NCBI RefSeq assembly: GCF_947496515.1
Contig: NZ_CANMDB010000002.1
Location: 1 to 64,000, forward strand
Origin: an uncultured Roseobacter sp.
GTDB taxonomy: Bacteria; Pseudomonadota; Alphaproteobacteria; Rhodobacterales; Rhodobacteraceae
DNA length: 64,000 nucleotides
Reading direction: 5' to 3'
Shown here: piece after piece, positions 1 through 11,107 of the stretch
How the letters are laid out: each line of letters begins with the position of its first letter
How positions within the stretch are numbered: position 1 is the stretch's first letter
Notes under the pieces: generated by a model
Told to the model about the DNA's origin: nothing
What the model saw: the letters and a program-made list of their open reading frames with translations, nothing else
Databases searched by the model: none
Translations under genes and position numbers: made by a program

Positions 1-645
1 TTTGGTCGCTTGTTTGCCATGGTATTCCTCCGTTTTCCTAAACATAGCGGAGGACCACTCCAGTGGGGGAGGATCAACAGCGCAAGAATGGTCGCAGACC
101 ATCGCTGTGAACCTAACCGCCCAGTTACCGGCAGCAAGATGCACAAAGTCGCTGGCCTGATCAAACATGCGGTTTCCATTCTGTTTGAGGATATTCGCGA
201 TGCTCGGGGTGATGCGGTAAAGTCCACAGGTGCAAGAAACCTGTGTTGCTGGGAACCAACTATGTTGCACGAGAAGATTGTTACTCCGGACAAATTGAAA
301 AGAAGTTGCCCTGCGAAACGGAGCTGTCGATTCAACCCGAAGAAGATCAGTCGCCTAAACATGACATCAACTATTGCGAGCTTTCCAAAGGAAACTCGGA
401 ATTGGCTACGCGAAAGCGAATTGGCGGCGCTATCATGCAAGCTGCAACTGAGAACTGCGTCGGCGCGGTCACCTTGGATCGCAATGAGCTACCGATGCTG
501 GAATTGGGGAACCATTACCCGACTTACCTATCGCAGCTACAACTACTGCGCACATCGCGGCATGTGTCGATTTCATCGTCAGTCGATAGACGGCCCACAA
601 CGCCAACACTCACTGAATAGAATACTGAGCCGCTGCTACGGTGAT
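1..645. other. Gene-poor, lower-GC region with no recognisable gene
   Basis: This stretch is visibly richer in A and T than the rest of the window. Open frames exist on the plus strand (for example 10-678 and 243-620), but their translations resemble no family I know, have no convincing ribosome binding site, and overlap one another. It adjoins a broken IS91-type transposase, so it is probably decayed or transferred DNA. I see no RNA gene or clear promoter in it. Confidence 0.4.
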
Positions 646-1403
646 TCAGCAAACGCACAAGCTCGATGTTCGCTTTGACGGGATGCGATGGAACAGGTCC
701 GGGAGGACATGCATCACAAAGCGATGGATAGGTTCGAAGGCTGGCAGCCGCATCGCCTTCATCCCCTCTCGGGACGCAATGCCCTACCGGGCAGTGGATC
801 CCTGCGCTTGGCCCTGTGATCCTTCCAACGGAACGCTATTGTGTCGGCAGCAGCTTGGACTAGGCGATGGTTGGAGACGGCGACGCGGTGGGTGCAGCGC
901 GACAGGTAGATCAACAAGGCCGCTGGCCCGTTGAAGGGTGGCTTGGCATAGCCGCCCCGGTCCATCTTGCGTGGCGGGGCTGGTCATTCGGCGAAGGCGC
1001 TGGCGTCTGCCAATCCCGCAAGATCTTCGAAGAACCTCGGCGCCCCGGAACGGAGCAGGGCCAACGGCCCGTCCAGAAACAGTCGCCGGACCAACCGCGA
1101 CAACACGCAGCCATTCGGAAAGCCCCCCGGTTTGCACGCAACCCACCTTGTGCCGTCCTCGGGCCGGCCGCCACCCGGAACAATAATATGGATGCGCCCC
1201 CTCTGAACCAGGGACGATCTAGTCGCGCCAGAACTCGAACAAACGCACCTCTGGTGTAACTTGTGGAGCAAACTGGTCATGCCGATGCCCGGGCGTCTCT
1301 CCACCGAAATGGGCTTACCGCTCTCTTGGCCAAGCATGGTTAAGGGATCGAAAGATCGCCCAACCAACAGATTGTACGGTGCGTGATAATGACACGCGCG
1401 CAT
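646..1403 (-). pseudogene. Broken IS91-family transposase (central and C-terminal parts)
   Basis: Translation of the minus strand shows blocks typical of IS91-type rolling-circle transposases: IIVPGGG, then DGTRWVACKPG, LSRLVRRLFLDG, YAKPPFNGP, YLSRCTHRVAVSNHRL and FRWKDHRAK. The end of the protein (HRFVMHVLPDLFHRI) lies in another frame. At least two lesions are visible: an in-frame TGA at 984-986 and a frameshift near 760. The N-terminal zinc-binding part, normally about 100 residues upstream, is not recognisable, and the residues before 1403 have diverged. IS91 elements move by single-strand rolling-circle transposition and carry no long inverted repeats, so the element borders cannot be set here. 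The gene is inactive as read. Confidence 0.8.
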
Positions 1404-1803
1404 CCAACTCCAGCCATTCCGATGACCGTGCTAAACCGGCGCTCGGTTGCGGTCGTCTTGCAGCAGCCAGAGCCGCTCATCAGCGTACCTCGGCCTGATA
1501 TCCGCTTTGCGACAAGATGAACGTAATCGAAGCGGGTACTCAATTGCCGCTTGCCGCGAGAACCTCGACAATGTCTTGTGCAAGGCATCCAACACGCGGC
1601 ACTGACTACCTTGCGCAAGGCAGTCTTTCGCCAAGGAGCCGGTCATACGGTCCGTTTCATCCAACAATGCGAGAGCGCAGATTGCCTTCGCGGTTCGCTT
1701 TTCTCTGGATGGAAACAGGCTCAACGCAAAGCGATGGTCTGTTATAACGTCCTCGGCTGCGTGACAATGCGGCCCCACATACGCCCGGAACCCGCGATGC
1801 GGC
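1404..1803. other. Unassigned DNA between the transposase remnant and coxG
   Basis: Minus-strand frames run through this stretch (1431-1829 and 1340-1618), but neither translation matches the missing N-terminus of the IS91 transposase or any other family I recognise. It is most likely degraded mobile DNA abutting the 3' end of the cox operon. No terminator for the operon is evident. Confidence 0.35.
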
Positions 1804-2259
1804 TCAGGCGGTGACATCCTCACTGACAACGTCAGCGAAGGACTTAAAGAACTTTGCCGCGAGTTTTTTGGCCGTGCTCTGGATCAGCCGACTGCCCAAC
1901 TGCGCGAGCTTGCCACCGACATCCGCCTTTGCCTCATAGCGCAAAATCGTCGTGTCGGGGCCATCGGCTGTCAGTGTGACGTCCGCACCGCCCTTGGCGT
2001 GGCCCGCCGCACCGCCGTTGCCTTGACCAGTCAGGGAAAAGGCGTCCGGTGCCCCTTCGGTATCGAGTTGCACGTCGCCACTGAACCGGGCCTTCACAGG
2101 GCCGATTTTCAGGACCACCTTGGCTTCCAGTTCCGTATCCGAGTGCTTGATAAGGTCTTCGCAGCCGGGGATGCATTTCTGAAGCACGTCCGGGTCGTTC
2201 AGGGCCGCGTAAACCCGCTCCTTGGAGGCATTGATGGTGATTTCGTCGGCGAGTTCCAT
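1804..2259 (-). CDS. coxG: CO dehydrogenase subunit G family protein (SRPBCC fold)
   Basis: This 151-residue protein of the SRPBCC/CoxG family begins MELADEITINASKERVYAAL and has the family's IPGCEDL block near residue 30. CoxG proteins accompany aerobic CO dehydrogenase genes. In Oligotropha (now Afipia) coxG is not a structural subunit, and the family is linked to membrane anchoring or maturation of the enzyme. The start is preceded by AAAGGAC. It is the last gene of the minus-strand cox operon, 12 bases after a 33-residue reading frame. The C-terminal half is rich in Ala, Lys and Phe, consistent with an amphipathic membrane-associating helix, although that is inference. Beyond it lies only decayed DNA. 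Confidence 0.85.
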   Translation of the reverse strand: MELADEITINASKERVYAALNDPDVLQKCIPGCEDLIKHSDTELEAKVVLKIGPVKARFSGDVQLDTEGAPDAFSLTGQGNGGAAGHAKGGADVTLTADGPDTTILRYEAKADVGGKLAQLGSRLIQSTAKKLAAKFFKSFADVVSEDVTA

Positions 2260-2271
2260 GTGATGTCCTTT

Positions 2272-2373
2272 TCAGCAACAGGAGAATTTGAGTGTGGCCA
2301 GATGATCGGCTTGGTCGGGCGTCAGGACCCATTTGCAACGTATGCTGGTGAAGAGCCTCCTTAGCGCTTTCAT
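2272..2373 (-). CDS. Small coupled ORF in the cox operon (33 aa, unknown)
   Basis: This frame encodes a 33-residue peptide beginning MKALRRLFTSIRCKWV and ending LKFSCC. Its ATG overlaps the stop of the upstream MobA-like gene as ATGA. A near-perfect Shine-Dalgarno, AAAGGAGG, lies four bases before the ATG. Together these are strong signs of real, coupled translation. The peptide is basic at the N-terminus, has three cysteines (two terminal), and has no membrane segment. I recognise no family. The Cys-Cys end and the operon position suggest a metal- or maturation-related role, but that is speculation. It could also be a leader that couples translation of coxG 12 bases downstream. Confidence 0.6.
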   Translation of the reverse strand: MKALRRLFTSIRCKWVLTPDQADHLATLKFSCC

Positions 2374-2978
2374 AGGACCTCCTTTAAATCTGCGGTGACG
2401 AAGGCGTTGTAGGCCTCCGGTGTGTCGACGTCCGCGTAAAATCCCGGCGAGGGCAGGCTGTGAAACTGGACCTGTTCTGGGTGGTCGCGGATGAAGGTCT
2501 TGCATCCGGGCGATACGGGATTTGCCAGCAGATGCGCGTGCAAGGCGCGGGTCACTACAATCGGATTACCCCTTTGGTTGCAGCGGACAGGGATCGAGAT
2601 GCGCGCCGGGTCCGTATCGGTCTGCGCCGCCAACAAAAGGCGCAGGTCGTCGGGCGTGAGTGCGGGTTGATCGCCCAGCCCGATCAGCATCTGTTCGCAG
2701 CTCTCCGCTGCGCGCAATCCGCATGTCACAGACGTCTGCTGCCCATCGGCAAAGTCCGGGTTGTGGACGATCCGCGTATCGAGACCGTCAAGCGCCGCGG
2801 TGATCGCGGGTGCCTCGAAACCCGTCACGACCAGAACCCGGCCAGAGGTCACAGCGCGATAGGTTTTCACCACATGCCGGATCATCGGCATACCGCGGAC
2901 CGGCAGGAGCAGCTTGTTCCGCTGTCCCATACGGCGGGACAGACCCGCCGCCAGAATGATCGCGCCAACCTTACGCAC
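2370..2978 (-). CDS. MobA-like molybdenum cofactor cytidylyl/nucleotidyltransferase
   Basis: This 202-residue protein has the NTP-transferase-3 fold of MocA/MobA relatives. The nucleotide-binding signature AIILAAGLSRRMG is at residues 7-19, followed by NKLLLPVRGMPM with the conserved lysine. These enzymes attach CMP or GMP to molybdopterin. CO dehydrogenase uses molybdopterin cytosine dinucleotide, so a cytidylyltransferase (MocA) role fits the operon, although specificity cannot be read directly. Translation starts with GTG and overlaps the 3' end of the XdhC-like gene by eight bases. Its stop overlaps the ATG of the following 33-residue frame. Confidence 0.85.
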   Translation of the reverse strand: MRKVGAIILAAGLSRRMGQRNKLLLPVRGMPMIRHVVKTYRAVTSGRVLVVTGFEAPAITAALDGLDTRIVHNPDFADGQQTSVTCGLRAAESCEQMLIGLGDQPALTPDDLRLLLAAQTDTDPARISIPVRCNQRGNPIVVTRALHAHLLANPVSPGCKTFIRDHPEQVQFHSLPSPGFYADVDTPEAYNAFVTADLKEVL

Positions 2979-3750
2979 CGGTTTGCTTTGCTGCCGCGCG
3001 GCGTACCTGAACGAGCTGGGCCAGGATCGACAGCGCGATTTCTTCTGGGGTGACGGCCCCCAAATCGAGGCCCGCGGGCGCGTGAACGCCCTCTATCGCG
3101 GTGCTGTCGGTCCCACCGGCTGCCAGTTTTTCGGCGAGCGCTGCGTATTTCTTGCGACTGCCAACAAAGCCAACGTAACGGGTCGGACGCGCCAGTGCCG
3201 CCTTCAAGGCCTCATGATCTCCCTGGCCTTGCGTGGCAACGACGACGTAGAGCGGTTGCAAGGGCTTGGCGTCGGTCAGGCTGGCGCTGATCAACCAGTG
3301 AAATTCGGGCGCGAGGCTGCTCAGGGCCTGCGCGACGGGCGACGCCCCGATCACCGCAAGCTGCGGCAGTGGCAGGCAAGGCTCGATAAAGATATCGACG
3401 GTCCCGCGTGAGGGGCAGCCATTACGGGCAAAGCGGGTGCCGTCCACCTCATCCCCCACGCTCACACCTTTTTCGGCGAGCAGGTCCTCGGGTGCGACCG
3501 ATACAAGCTGGGGCGTGCCATCCCGCAAGGCTTGCTGCGCCGCCCGCTTGACCGCGCCCCGCGTGCAGCCGCCGCCAAGCCAGCCCTGCAGGATCGTGCC
3601 ATCCGCGCTCAACAATGCCTTGGCGCCGGGCTTGGCCGCGGTGGATCCCGCTGTGCGCACGATGGTGGCAAAGGCAAAGGGTTCGTCCCTGGCCCGCAAG
3701 GCCTGTGCCGCCTCGGCCAGATCGGTTGAGAGGATTTCGGCTGGGGTCAT
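2971..3750 (-). CDS. coxF: XdhC/CoxF family molybdenum-enzyme maturation factor
   Basis: This 259-residue protein has an N-terminal XdhC/CoxI domain (FAFATIVRTAGSTAAKPGAK, then WLGGGCTRGAV with its conserved cysteine) and a C-terminal Rossmann-type XdhC domain (YVGFVGSRKKYAAL near residue 193, GLDLGAVTPEEIALSI near 228). XdhC binds molybdenum cofactor and helps insert the sulfurated form into xanthine dehydrogenase. CoxF has an analogous role for the Cu-S-Mo centre of CO dehydrogenase. Position after coxE matches coxF in the Oligotropha gene order. The ATG overlaps the coxE stop by four bases. CoxI belongs to the same family, so the letter is assigned by position. Confidence 0.82.
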   Translation of the reverse strand: MTPAEILSTDLAEAAQALRARDEPFAFATIVRTAGSTAAKPGAKALLSADGTILQGWLGGGCTRGAVKRAAQQALRDGTPQLVSVAPEDLLAEKGVSVGDEVDGTRFARNGCPSRGTVDIFIEPCLPLPQLAVIGASPVAQALSSLAPEFHWLISASLTDAKPLQPLYVVVATQGQGDHEALKAALARPTRYVGFVGSRKKYAALAEKLAAGGTDSTAIEGVHAPAGLDLGAVTPEEIALSILAQLVQVRRAAAKQTGA

Positions 3751-4928
3751 AGCGCCGTCAACTCCTGCTCCAAGGCGGCAAGGTCGCCGAGCGTATTGGC
3801 TGCTTTGAACAGATCGAGATGCGGCAGCGCCGCTGCCATTCCGGCGGCGACCGGGGCATAATCCACCCAGCCCTTCAGGGGGTTGAGCCAGATCACCTTG
3901 CAGCCGCGTTTGCGCAGCTTTGCCAGCGCTTCGCCGATCATTTGCGGTGCTTGCGTATCATAGCCGTCCGACAGGATCAGGACCACGCTGCGCCCATCGA
4001 CGAAACGCTTGGCGTAGGTATCGGCAAAACGCATCAGGGACGGTCCGATCATCGAGCCGCCGCCAAAGCCATCGGCCATGAGCGACATCCGACCAATCGC
4101 GCGCATTGCATCCTTGTCGCGCAGCGCCTCGGTGATCCGCACGAGCCGGATGTGGAACAGGTAGGCATCCGCAGTATCATCCGACCGCATTAATCCGGCC
4201 AGAAAGGCCAGAAATATCCGCGCGTAGACTGACATCGACCCCGAGACATCGCATAATGCGACGATCTTGCGGGCGCGGTCGGGGCGTTTCCTGCGCAAGA
4301 GCCGCACAGGCTCTCCTCCCGTCGACAGGCTGCGCCGAATGGTTTTGCGAAAATGCAGCCTGTCTCCCTTGCGCGCCGCGATCCGGCGACGAGATCTGCG
4401 GTCACGCAAAGCAGCCCCCATCCGGCGCGCAACGACTTCCGCTTCGGCAATCTCTTCGGGACGCACCAGATCGCGCAGATCGCGGCGGTTCAGGTTGCGC
4501 TGAGCGGTGGCGATCAGCTTGCTGGTCGTATCGCTGTCGGCCTCTCCGCTCTCGGTCTCAGGCGCTGTGGCAGCACCCGCAGCGCCCGCGTCCTGACCTT
4601 GAGCGTCGCGCGAAGAATGGACGGTATCGCTGCCCGGTGCTGCGGTGGTCGGGGCGACCTTTTGCCGGACGCGGCCCATGTCCATCCAGTAGCTATCGAA
4701 GAGATCGTCGAAGCGCTCGGCCTCTTCCTGGCATCCGGTACAGACCGCCCGCAACGCGCGGCGACACGCATCGGGGTGAATGGCGCTCACGTGGGTAAGT
4801 GCGGCCATGGCGACATCAACCTCCGCCACACCCAGTCTCAGGCCGTTGGCACGCAGATGCGCGACAAAGCCTGCCACGCGGGCCGCCGGACCCGGATCGC
4901 GTGCCGCAAATTTCGTCACACGGCTCAT
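3747..4928 (-). CDS. coxE: CoxE-type von Willebrand factor A domain protein
   Basis: This 393-residue VWA protein has a MIDAS motif DVSGSM in ALCDVSGSMSVYAR near residue 227 and a second metal-binding segment ILSDGYDT near 320. The middle is rich in Arg, and a variable Ala/Glu/Thr-rich linker spans about residues 90-140. CoxE works with the AAA+ ATPase CoxD, and in Oligotropha the pair is needed to build the copper-sulfur-molybdenum centre of CO dehydrogenase. The coxE ATG overlaps the coxD stop by four bases, consistent with translational coupling. The family is also seen with other molybdenum hydroxylases, but coxMSL here makes the assignment firm. Confidence 0.88.
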   Translation of the reverse strand: MSRVTKFAARDPGPAARVAGFVAHLRANGLRLGVAEVDVAMAALTHVSAIHPDACRRALRAVCTGCQEEAERFDDLFDSYWMDMGRVRQKVAPTTAAPGSDTVHSSRDAQGQDAGAAGAATAPETESGEADSDTTSKLIATAQRNLNRRDLRDLVRPEEIAEAEVVARRMGAALRDRRSRRRIAARKGDRLHFRKTIRRSLSTGGEPVRLLRRKRPDRARKIVALCDVSGSMSVYARIFLAFLAGLMRSDDTADAYLFHIRLVRITEALRDKDAMRAIGRMSLMADGFGGGSMIGPSLMRFADTYAKRFVDGRSVVLILSDGYDTQAPQMIGEALAKLRKRGCKVIWLNPLKGWVDYAPVAAGMAAALPHLDLFKAANTLGDLAALEQELTAL

Positions 4929-5803
4929 GCCGCCCTGCCAGCAAGACGACCGGTTACCTCCGGCGTGATCTGGGCGTGATCGCTTTGCGTTTTTAAGAGC
5001 GTGCTCAGGGTTGATTGCAGCACCGCAGGGTCATCTGTCAGATCGGCAATGCCCAGCCCCATGAGGGCCGCCGCAAAATCCAGCGTCTCTGCGATGCCGG
5101 GCGTCTTTTCCAGCTCCTCCTCACGCAGTCTTTGCACAAAGCCTACGATCTGCGCCGCCAGCCGCGCCTCAACCTCGGGGCAGCGCGCCTTGAGGATCGC
5201 CAGTTCGGTCGCCTGATCGGGATAGGCCACATAGGTATAGAGGCAGCGCCGCCGCAAAGCGTCCGACAGGTCGCGCGTGCCATTGGAGGTCAGGATAACG
5301 ATGGGCTGCGTCGTGGCCGCGATCGTGCCTAGCTCGGGGATGGAGACCTGATAGTCGGACAGAATTTCGAGCAGATAGGCCTCAAATTCCTGATCGGCGC
5401 GGTCGATCTCATCGATCAGCAGCACCGGTGCCACGTCCTGGGTGATCGCGGCCAGCAGAGGACGCTCCAACAGGAAATCGCGCGAAAAGATGCGATCCTC
5501 CACCGCTTTGCCCGTCTCGCCATCCTCGGCGGCCGCACGGATCGTGAGCAACTGGCGCTGGTAGTTCCATTCATAGATCGCTTGCGACGCGTCCAGACCT
5601 TCGTAGCACTGCAACCGGATAAGGCGCGTCCCCTGCACCTGCGCCAAGGTCCGGGCGATCTCTGTTTTGCCAACGCCGGCGGCCCCTTCCAGCAGCAGTG
5701 GTCGGCCCAGCGACAGGGACAGGTGCAGCGCGACGGCAAGGTCGTCGGATGCGACATAGCCCTCACCGGCCAGAGCTGTCTTGAGATCAGTCCAGGTCAT
5801 CAT
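4925..5803 (-). CDS. coxD: CoxD-type MoxR AAA+ ATPase
   Basis: This 292-residue MoxR-family AAA+ ATPase has Walker A GAAGVGKTE near residues 39-47, Walker B VLLIDEIDRAD near 127-137, sensor 1 ILTSNGTRDL and the RRRCLYTYV arginine finger region. In Oligotropha, CoxD is membrane-associated and is required for sulfuration and copper loading of the CO dehydrogenase active site. It lies 37 bases after coxL and overlaps coxE, the canonical L-D-E order. Two adjacent ATG codons (MMTW) make the start uncertain by one residue. Confidence 0.9.
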   Translation of the reverse strand: MMTWTDLKTALAGEGYVASDDLAVALHLSLSLGRPLLLEGAAGVGKTEIARTLAQVQGTRLIRLQCYEGLDASQAIYEWNYQRQLLTIRAAAEDGETGKAVEDRIFSRDFLLERPLLAAITQDVAPVLLIDEIDRADQEFEAYLLEILSDYQVSIPELGTIAATTQPIVILTSNGTRDLSDALRRRCLYTYVAYPDQATELAILKARCPEVEARLAAQIVGFVQRLREEELEKTPGIAETLDFAAALMGLGIADLTDDPAVLQSTLSTLLKTQSDHAQITPEVTGRLAGRAA

Positions 5804-5840
5804 ACGCTCCGTTGGCGGGCTACCTCAGCCCGCCGGTCCT

Positions 5841-8263
<2,423 letters not shown>

Positions 8264-8267
<4 letters not shown>

Positions 8268-8758
8268 TCTGCGGCCTCCTTGGCGGCGGACATTTCGGTG
8301 GCTGCGGCCTGAATGGATTTCACGATGTTCTGATACCCCGTGCAGCGGCAGATGTTGCCTGCCATGCCAAACCGGATTTCCTCTTCGGTGGGGGTGGGGT
8401 TCTCCTCAAGCAGCTTGGCCGCACGGGTGATCATGCCCGGCGTGCAATAGCCGCATTGCAGCCCGTGGTGCTCCTTGAACGCTGTTTGCAGCGGATGCAG
8501 ATCGTCCGGGCCACCAATCCCTTCGATGGTCGTGATGTCCTTTCCATCCGCCTGGGCGACGAACATGGTGCAGGCCTTGACCGACTTGCCGTCGATGGTG
8601 ACGGTGCAGGCCCCGCAGTGGGAGGTTTCGCAGCCGATGTGCGGGCCTGTGATGTTCAGCCGCTCGCGCAGGGTATAGATCAACAGTTCGCGGGGTTCGG
8701 CGAGGAACTCCTCCTGCTTGCCGTTCACCGTCAGGGCGTATTGCTGTTTCTTCGACAC
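8264..8758 (-). CDS. coxS: CO dehydrogenase small subunit, two [2Fe-2S] clusters
   Basis: This 164-residue iron-sulfur subunit has a plant-ferredoxin-type N-terminal cluster site (CETSHCGAC, with a fourth Cys in SVKAC) and a C-terminal helical domain with the second cluster (CGYCTPGM and CRCTGYQNI). These carry electrons from the molybdenum site of CoxL to the FAD of CoxM. The start is followed by a short extension, [13 protein letters not shown], typical of the family. It lies 12 bases after coxM and overlaps coxL, giving the M-S-L order. Confidence 0.95.
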
Positions 8759-8770
8759 TTGAAATCCTCC

Positions 8771-9625
8771 TTATGCCCGGGACCAGGCACGCGTAACCGC
8801 GCGCCGCAGAATCACGCCAGCCACATGTTTTTTGAAAGCGACGGGTCCGCGGTTGTCCTCGCTCGGATCGATGTCGTTCAGCATGGCGGCGACCGCGGCA
8901 TTCAAGGCGGCCTCATCCAGCGTCGACCCCACGAGCGCCGCGCCAGCGGCCTCGGAAAACACTGGCGTGTCGCTCAGGTTTGTCATCGCGATGGAGGCGC
9001 TTGCACAGGCCCCAGCCTCCTTGACGATCTGAACCGCTGCGGCCGCTGTCGCATAATCCCCGATCTTGCGCTTTTGCTTTTCATAGGCGTGACCGCCTTT
9101 CGGCGTCGGAAGCGTGACAGCGGTGAGCACCTCATCATCCTCGCGGGCGGTCATATAGGCCGCCTCGTAGAAATCACGGGCCGGAATGCTGCGCTCACCC
9201 TCCGGGCCGACGACGACAAAGGTTGCGTCGAGGCATTGCATCAGCCCCGGCATGTCATTGCCCGGATCACCGTTCGCCACATTGCCGCCGACAGTACCCA
9301 TATACCGGACCTGCGGGTCCGCGATCTGCAGAGAAGCCTCGCGCAGGATGGGCGCGGCCACAGCCAGCGCTGCGTGATCGATGATAGCGGCCTGGGTCAC
9401 CATGGCGCCGATGCGAATGGTGTCGGTTCCGACCTCGATGCCGGTCATCCCGCCAACATCCTGCAGGTCGATCAGGTGCGGCACCTCCGCCATGCGCAGC
9501 TTCATCATGGGGATCAGGCTGTGCCCGCCTGCCATGACACGCGCGTCATCGCCATGCTCTTCGAGCAGAGACAACACACCAGCCATGTCCTTGGGTCGGT
9601 AATACTCAAATGCCGCTGGAATCAT
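8771..9625 (-). CDS. coxM: CO dehydrogenase medium (FAD) subunit
   Basis: This 284-residue flavoprotein subunit has FAD-binding motifs MAGGHSLIPMMKLR near residue 31 and TVGGNVANGDPGND near 110, as in CoxM and the FAD subunits of other molybdenum hydroxylases. It accepts electrons from CoxS and reduces the quinone pool at the membrane. It is the first gene of the operon and has a strong Shine-Dalgarno, AGGGAGG, just upstream of the ATG. The 116 bases before it separate it from the regulator gene and must contain the operon promoter unless the operon is read from the regulator. Confidence 0.93.
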   Translation of the reverse strand: MIPAAFEYYRPKDMAGVLSLLEEHGDDARVMAGGHSLIPMMKLRMAEVPHLIDLQDVGGMTGIEVGTDTIRIGAMVTQAAIIDHAALAVAAPILREASLQIADPQVRYMGTVGGNVANGDPGNDMPGLMQCLDATFVVVGPEGERSIPARDFYEAAYMTAREDDEVLTAVTLPTPKGGHAYEKQKRKIGDYATAAAAVQIVKEAGACASASIAMTNLSDTPVFSEAAGAALVGSTLDEAALNAAVAAMLNDIDPSEDNRGPVAFKKHVAGVILRRAVTRAWSRA

Positions 9626-9741
9626 CGGCTTTTCCTCCCTGAAAGCGATTATTCTTGCTTGGCCAAGAGATTGCCCTGAGCGGTGTCCGGTGGCTTCAGA
9701 AAATCAATGAAACACCGGTCTTTTGCACCAAATGCGCGCGA
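9626..9741 (-). promoter_or_regulatory. Putative control region of the cox operon
   Basis: These 116 bases lie between the regulator gene and coxM. They hold a perfect 10-bp palindrome CTTGGCCAAG (9658-9667) and a separated inverted repeat, CCGGTG at 9687-9692 with CACCGG at 9713-9718. The spacer between the arms is AT-rich. Either could be an operator for the adjacent LytTR regulator or another factor. I cannot identify a reliable -35/-10 pair. Confidence 0.4.
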
Positions 9742-10854
9742 TCACGCACGAATTGCGCCGACCTGCGCCGCCAACGCGTCCTGAATCATCTTCAGCTTTG
9801 AGCGGCTGACCGGCGCGGGCGGCAGTTGATCGCTTTCAAAGATGCACCGACCCTTGTCTTTGGTCCGCTCGAACCGCGTGACCCGCTTGGGATTGACCAG
9901 ATAGCTTCGGTGCGTTTGCAGAAAGCCAAGCGGCAAAAGCCGTTTTGACGCCTCCGTTACAGGCCAGGCGCAGAACAGACGCTCCGCTGTGGTGTAGACT
10001 TGGGTGTAATGGCCGTCGGCGCGCACGAACGAGATCTCGTCTGATCGGATGAACACCTTGGCCCCGTCGCGTTCACACGGAATTTGCAGGCTCATGGCGC
10101 CCGGTTGTGTTTCGGCCTCCGGGTCGGGTCCATTGGCGTCCTGGGGTGCAAGATAGGTGATACTCACCCACAAACACGCCCCGAACATCACAAAGCTGAA
10201 GAAGATGACCCCAAGCGCAAGGGTCTCGTTGCTCATCATCGGACCAAAGTCAGATGTCACCGGCTCCGGCACGAAGTTTGTCCCGGCCATCGCCAAGAAA
10301 TGGACCGAGCAAACGGCAACCGCAAAGCACAGCGTACCCAGCAGTATGTTGCGGTTGGTGCGCTGGCCGTAGGCGATACCAAAGGCGAGCATACACAGGC
10401 CAATGGCCGCAACCGACGACAGCAGCACCCCGATGGGTGAATAGACCGCGCGGCACAGCTCCAGCCCGGCCATCCCGATGTAATGCATCACCAAGATGCC
10501 GACGCCAACGATGCCACCGGCCAAGGCAATGATCCGGGGCGTTCGTTTGGTGAAATGCAGCAGGATCAGCGCCCCGCCCACAAGCAGGATCGCCGTCAAC
10601 GCCGAGACGAGCGTGATCGCCGCATCATAGTAAAACAGGATCGGCAGTTCGAGGCCCAACATGGCCACAAAATGCATGGCCCAGATACCGCCGCCCAAGG
10701 CCACTGCTGCCAATGCGATGGACAGTTTCTTTTGAAACACCGGTTTTGCGGAGAGGTCGCGGGTCAGGGACAACCCGGTAAATCCGGCAACCATCGCAAC
10801 GACGCAGGACATTATGATGAGGAAGCTGTTGTGGGTGACTGTCAAGAAGTCCAT
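9742..10854 (-). CDS. MHYT-LytTR membrane regulator (CoxC/CoxH type)
   Basis: The N-terminal half has about seven membrane segments carrying MHYT-type motifs: MHFVAM, VMHYIGMAGLEL and VHFLAMAG. This domain is proposed to bind a metal and sense a diatomic gas. The C-terminal 100 residues form a LytTR DNA-binding domain (EISFVRADGHYTQVY, FLQTHRSYLVNPKRV). CoxC and CoxH of Oligotropha share this arrangement, so a CO-responsive role controlling the adjacent operon is likely but inferred. The frame is open to a TTG at 10890. I chose the ATG at 10854 (MDFLTVTHNSF) because MHYT proteins usually begin this way. No clear Shine-Dalgarno separates the two. Confidence 0.82.
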   Translation of the reverse strand: MDFLTVTHNSFLIIMSCVVAMVAGFTGLSLTRDLSAKPVFQKKLSIALAAVALGGGIWAMHFVAMLGLELPILFYYDAAITLVSALTAILLVGGALILLHFTKRTPRIIALAGGIVGVGILVMHYIGMAGLELCRAVYSPIGVLLSSVAAIGLCMLAFGIAYGQRTNRNILLGTLCFAVAVCSVHFLAMAGTNFVPEPVTSDFGPMMSNETLALGVIFFSFVMFGACLWVSITYLAPQDANGPDPEAETQPGAMSLQIPCERDGAKVFIRSDEISFVRADGHYTQVYTTAERLFCAWPVTEASKRLLPLGFLQTHRSYLVNPKRVTRFERTKDKGRCIFESDQLPPAPVSRSKLKMIQDALAAQVGAIRA

Positions 10855-11107
10855 GACACGCAAAATGACCAAATCTGTGGCACTTTGCAAACATCGAAGG
10901 CCATCGGTCGCCCCGACGATTTGCGACCCCGGTCGGGCAAGTATCGGTCCGGAGCCAACCCGGAAGATAGGTTTTACCGCTCTCGCAAATGACCAGCGAC
11001 CTTCGGTTTGCGCGACGGCGGTCGCTCGTGATTTTTCCCGGCTATCCCTGCACTTTCAGCGCGTCGATCACCGGTTGGCTTTCTTGCTGCATCTGACGCA
11101 ACCGCGC

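Noticed and set aside
243-620. A possible 125-residue gene in the AT-richer left end
   Set aside because: No family match, no ribosome binding site, overlapping frames and location in decayed DNA; not supported enough to list as a gene.
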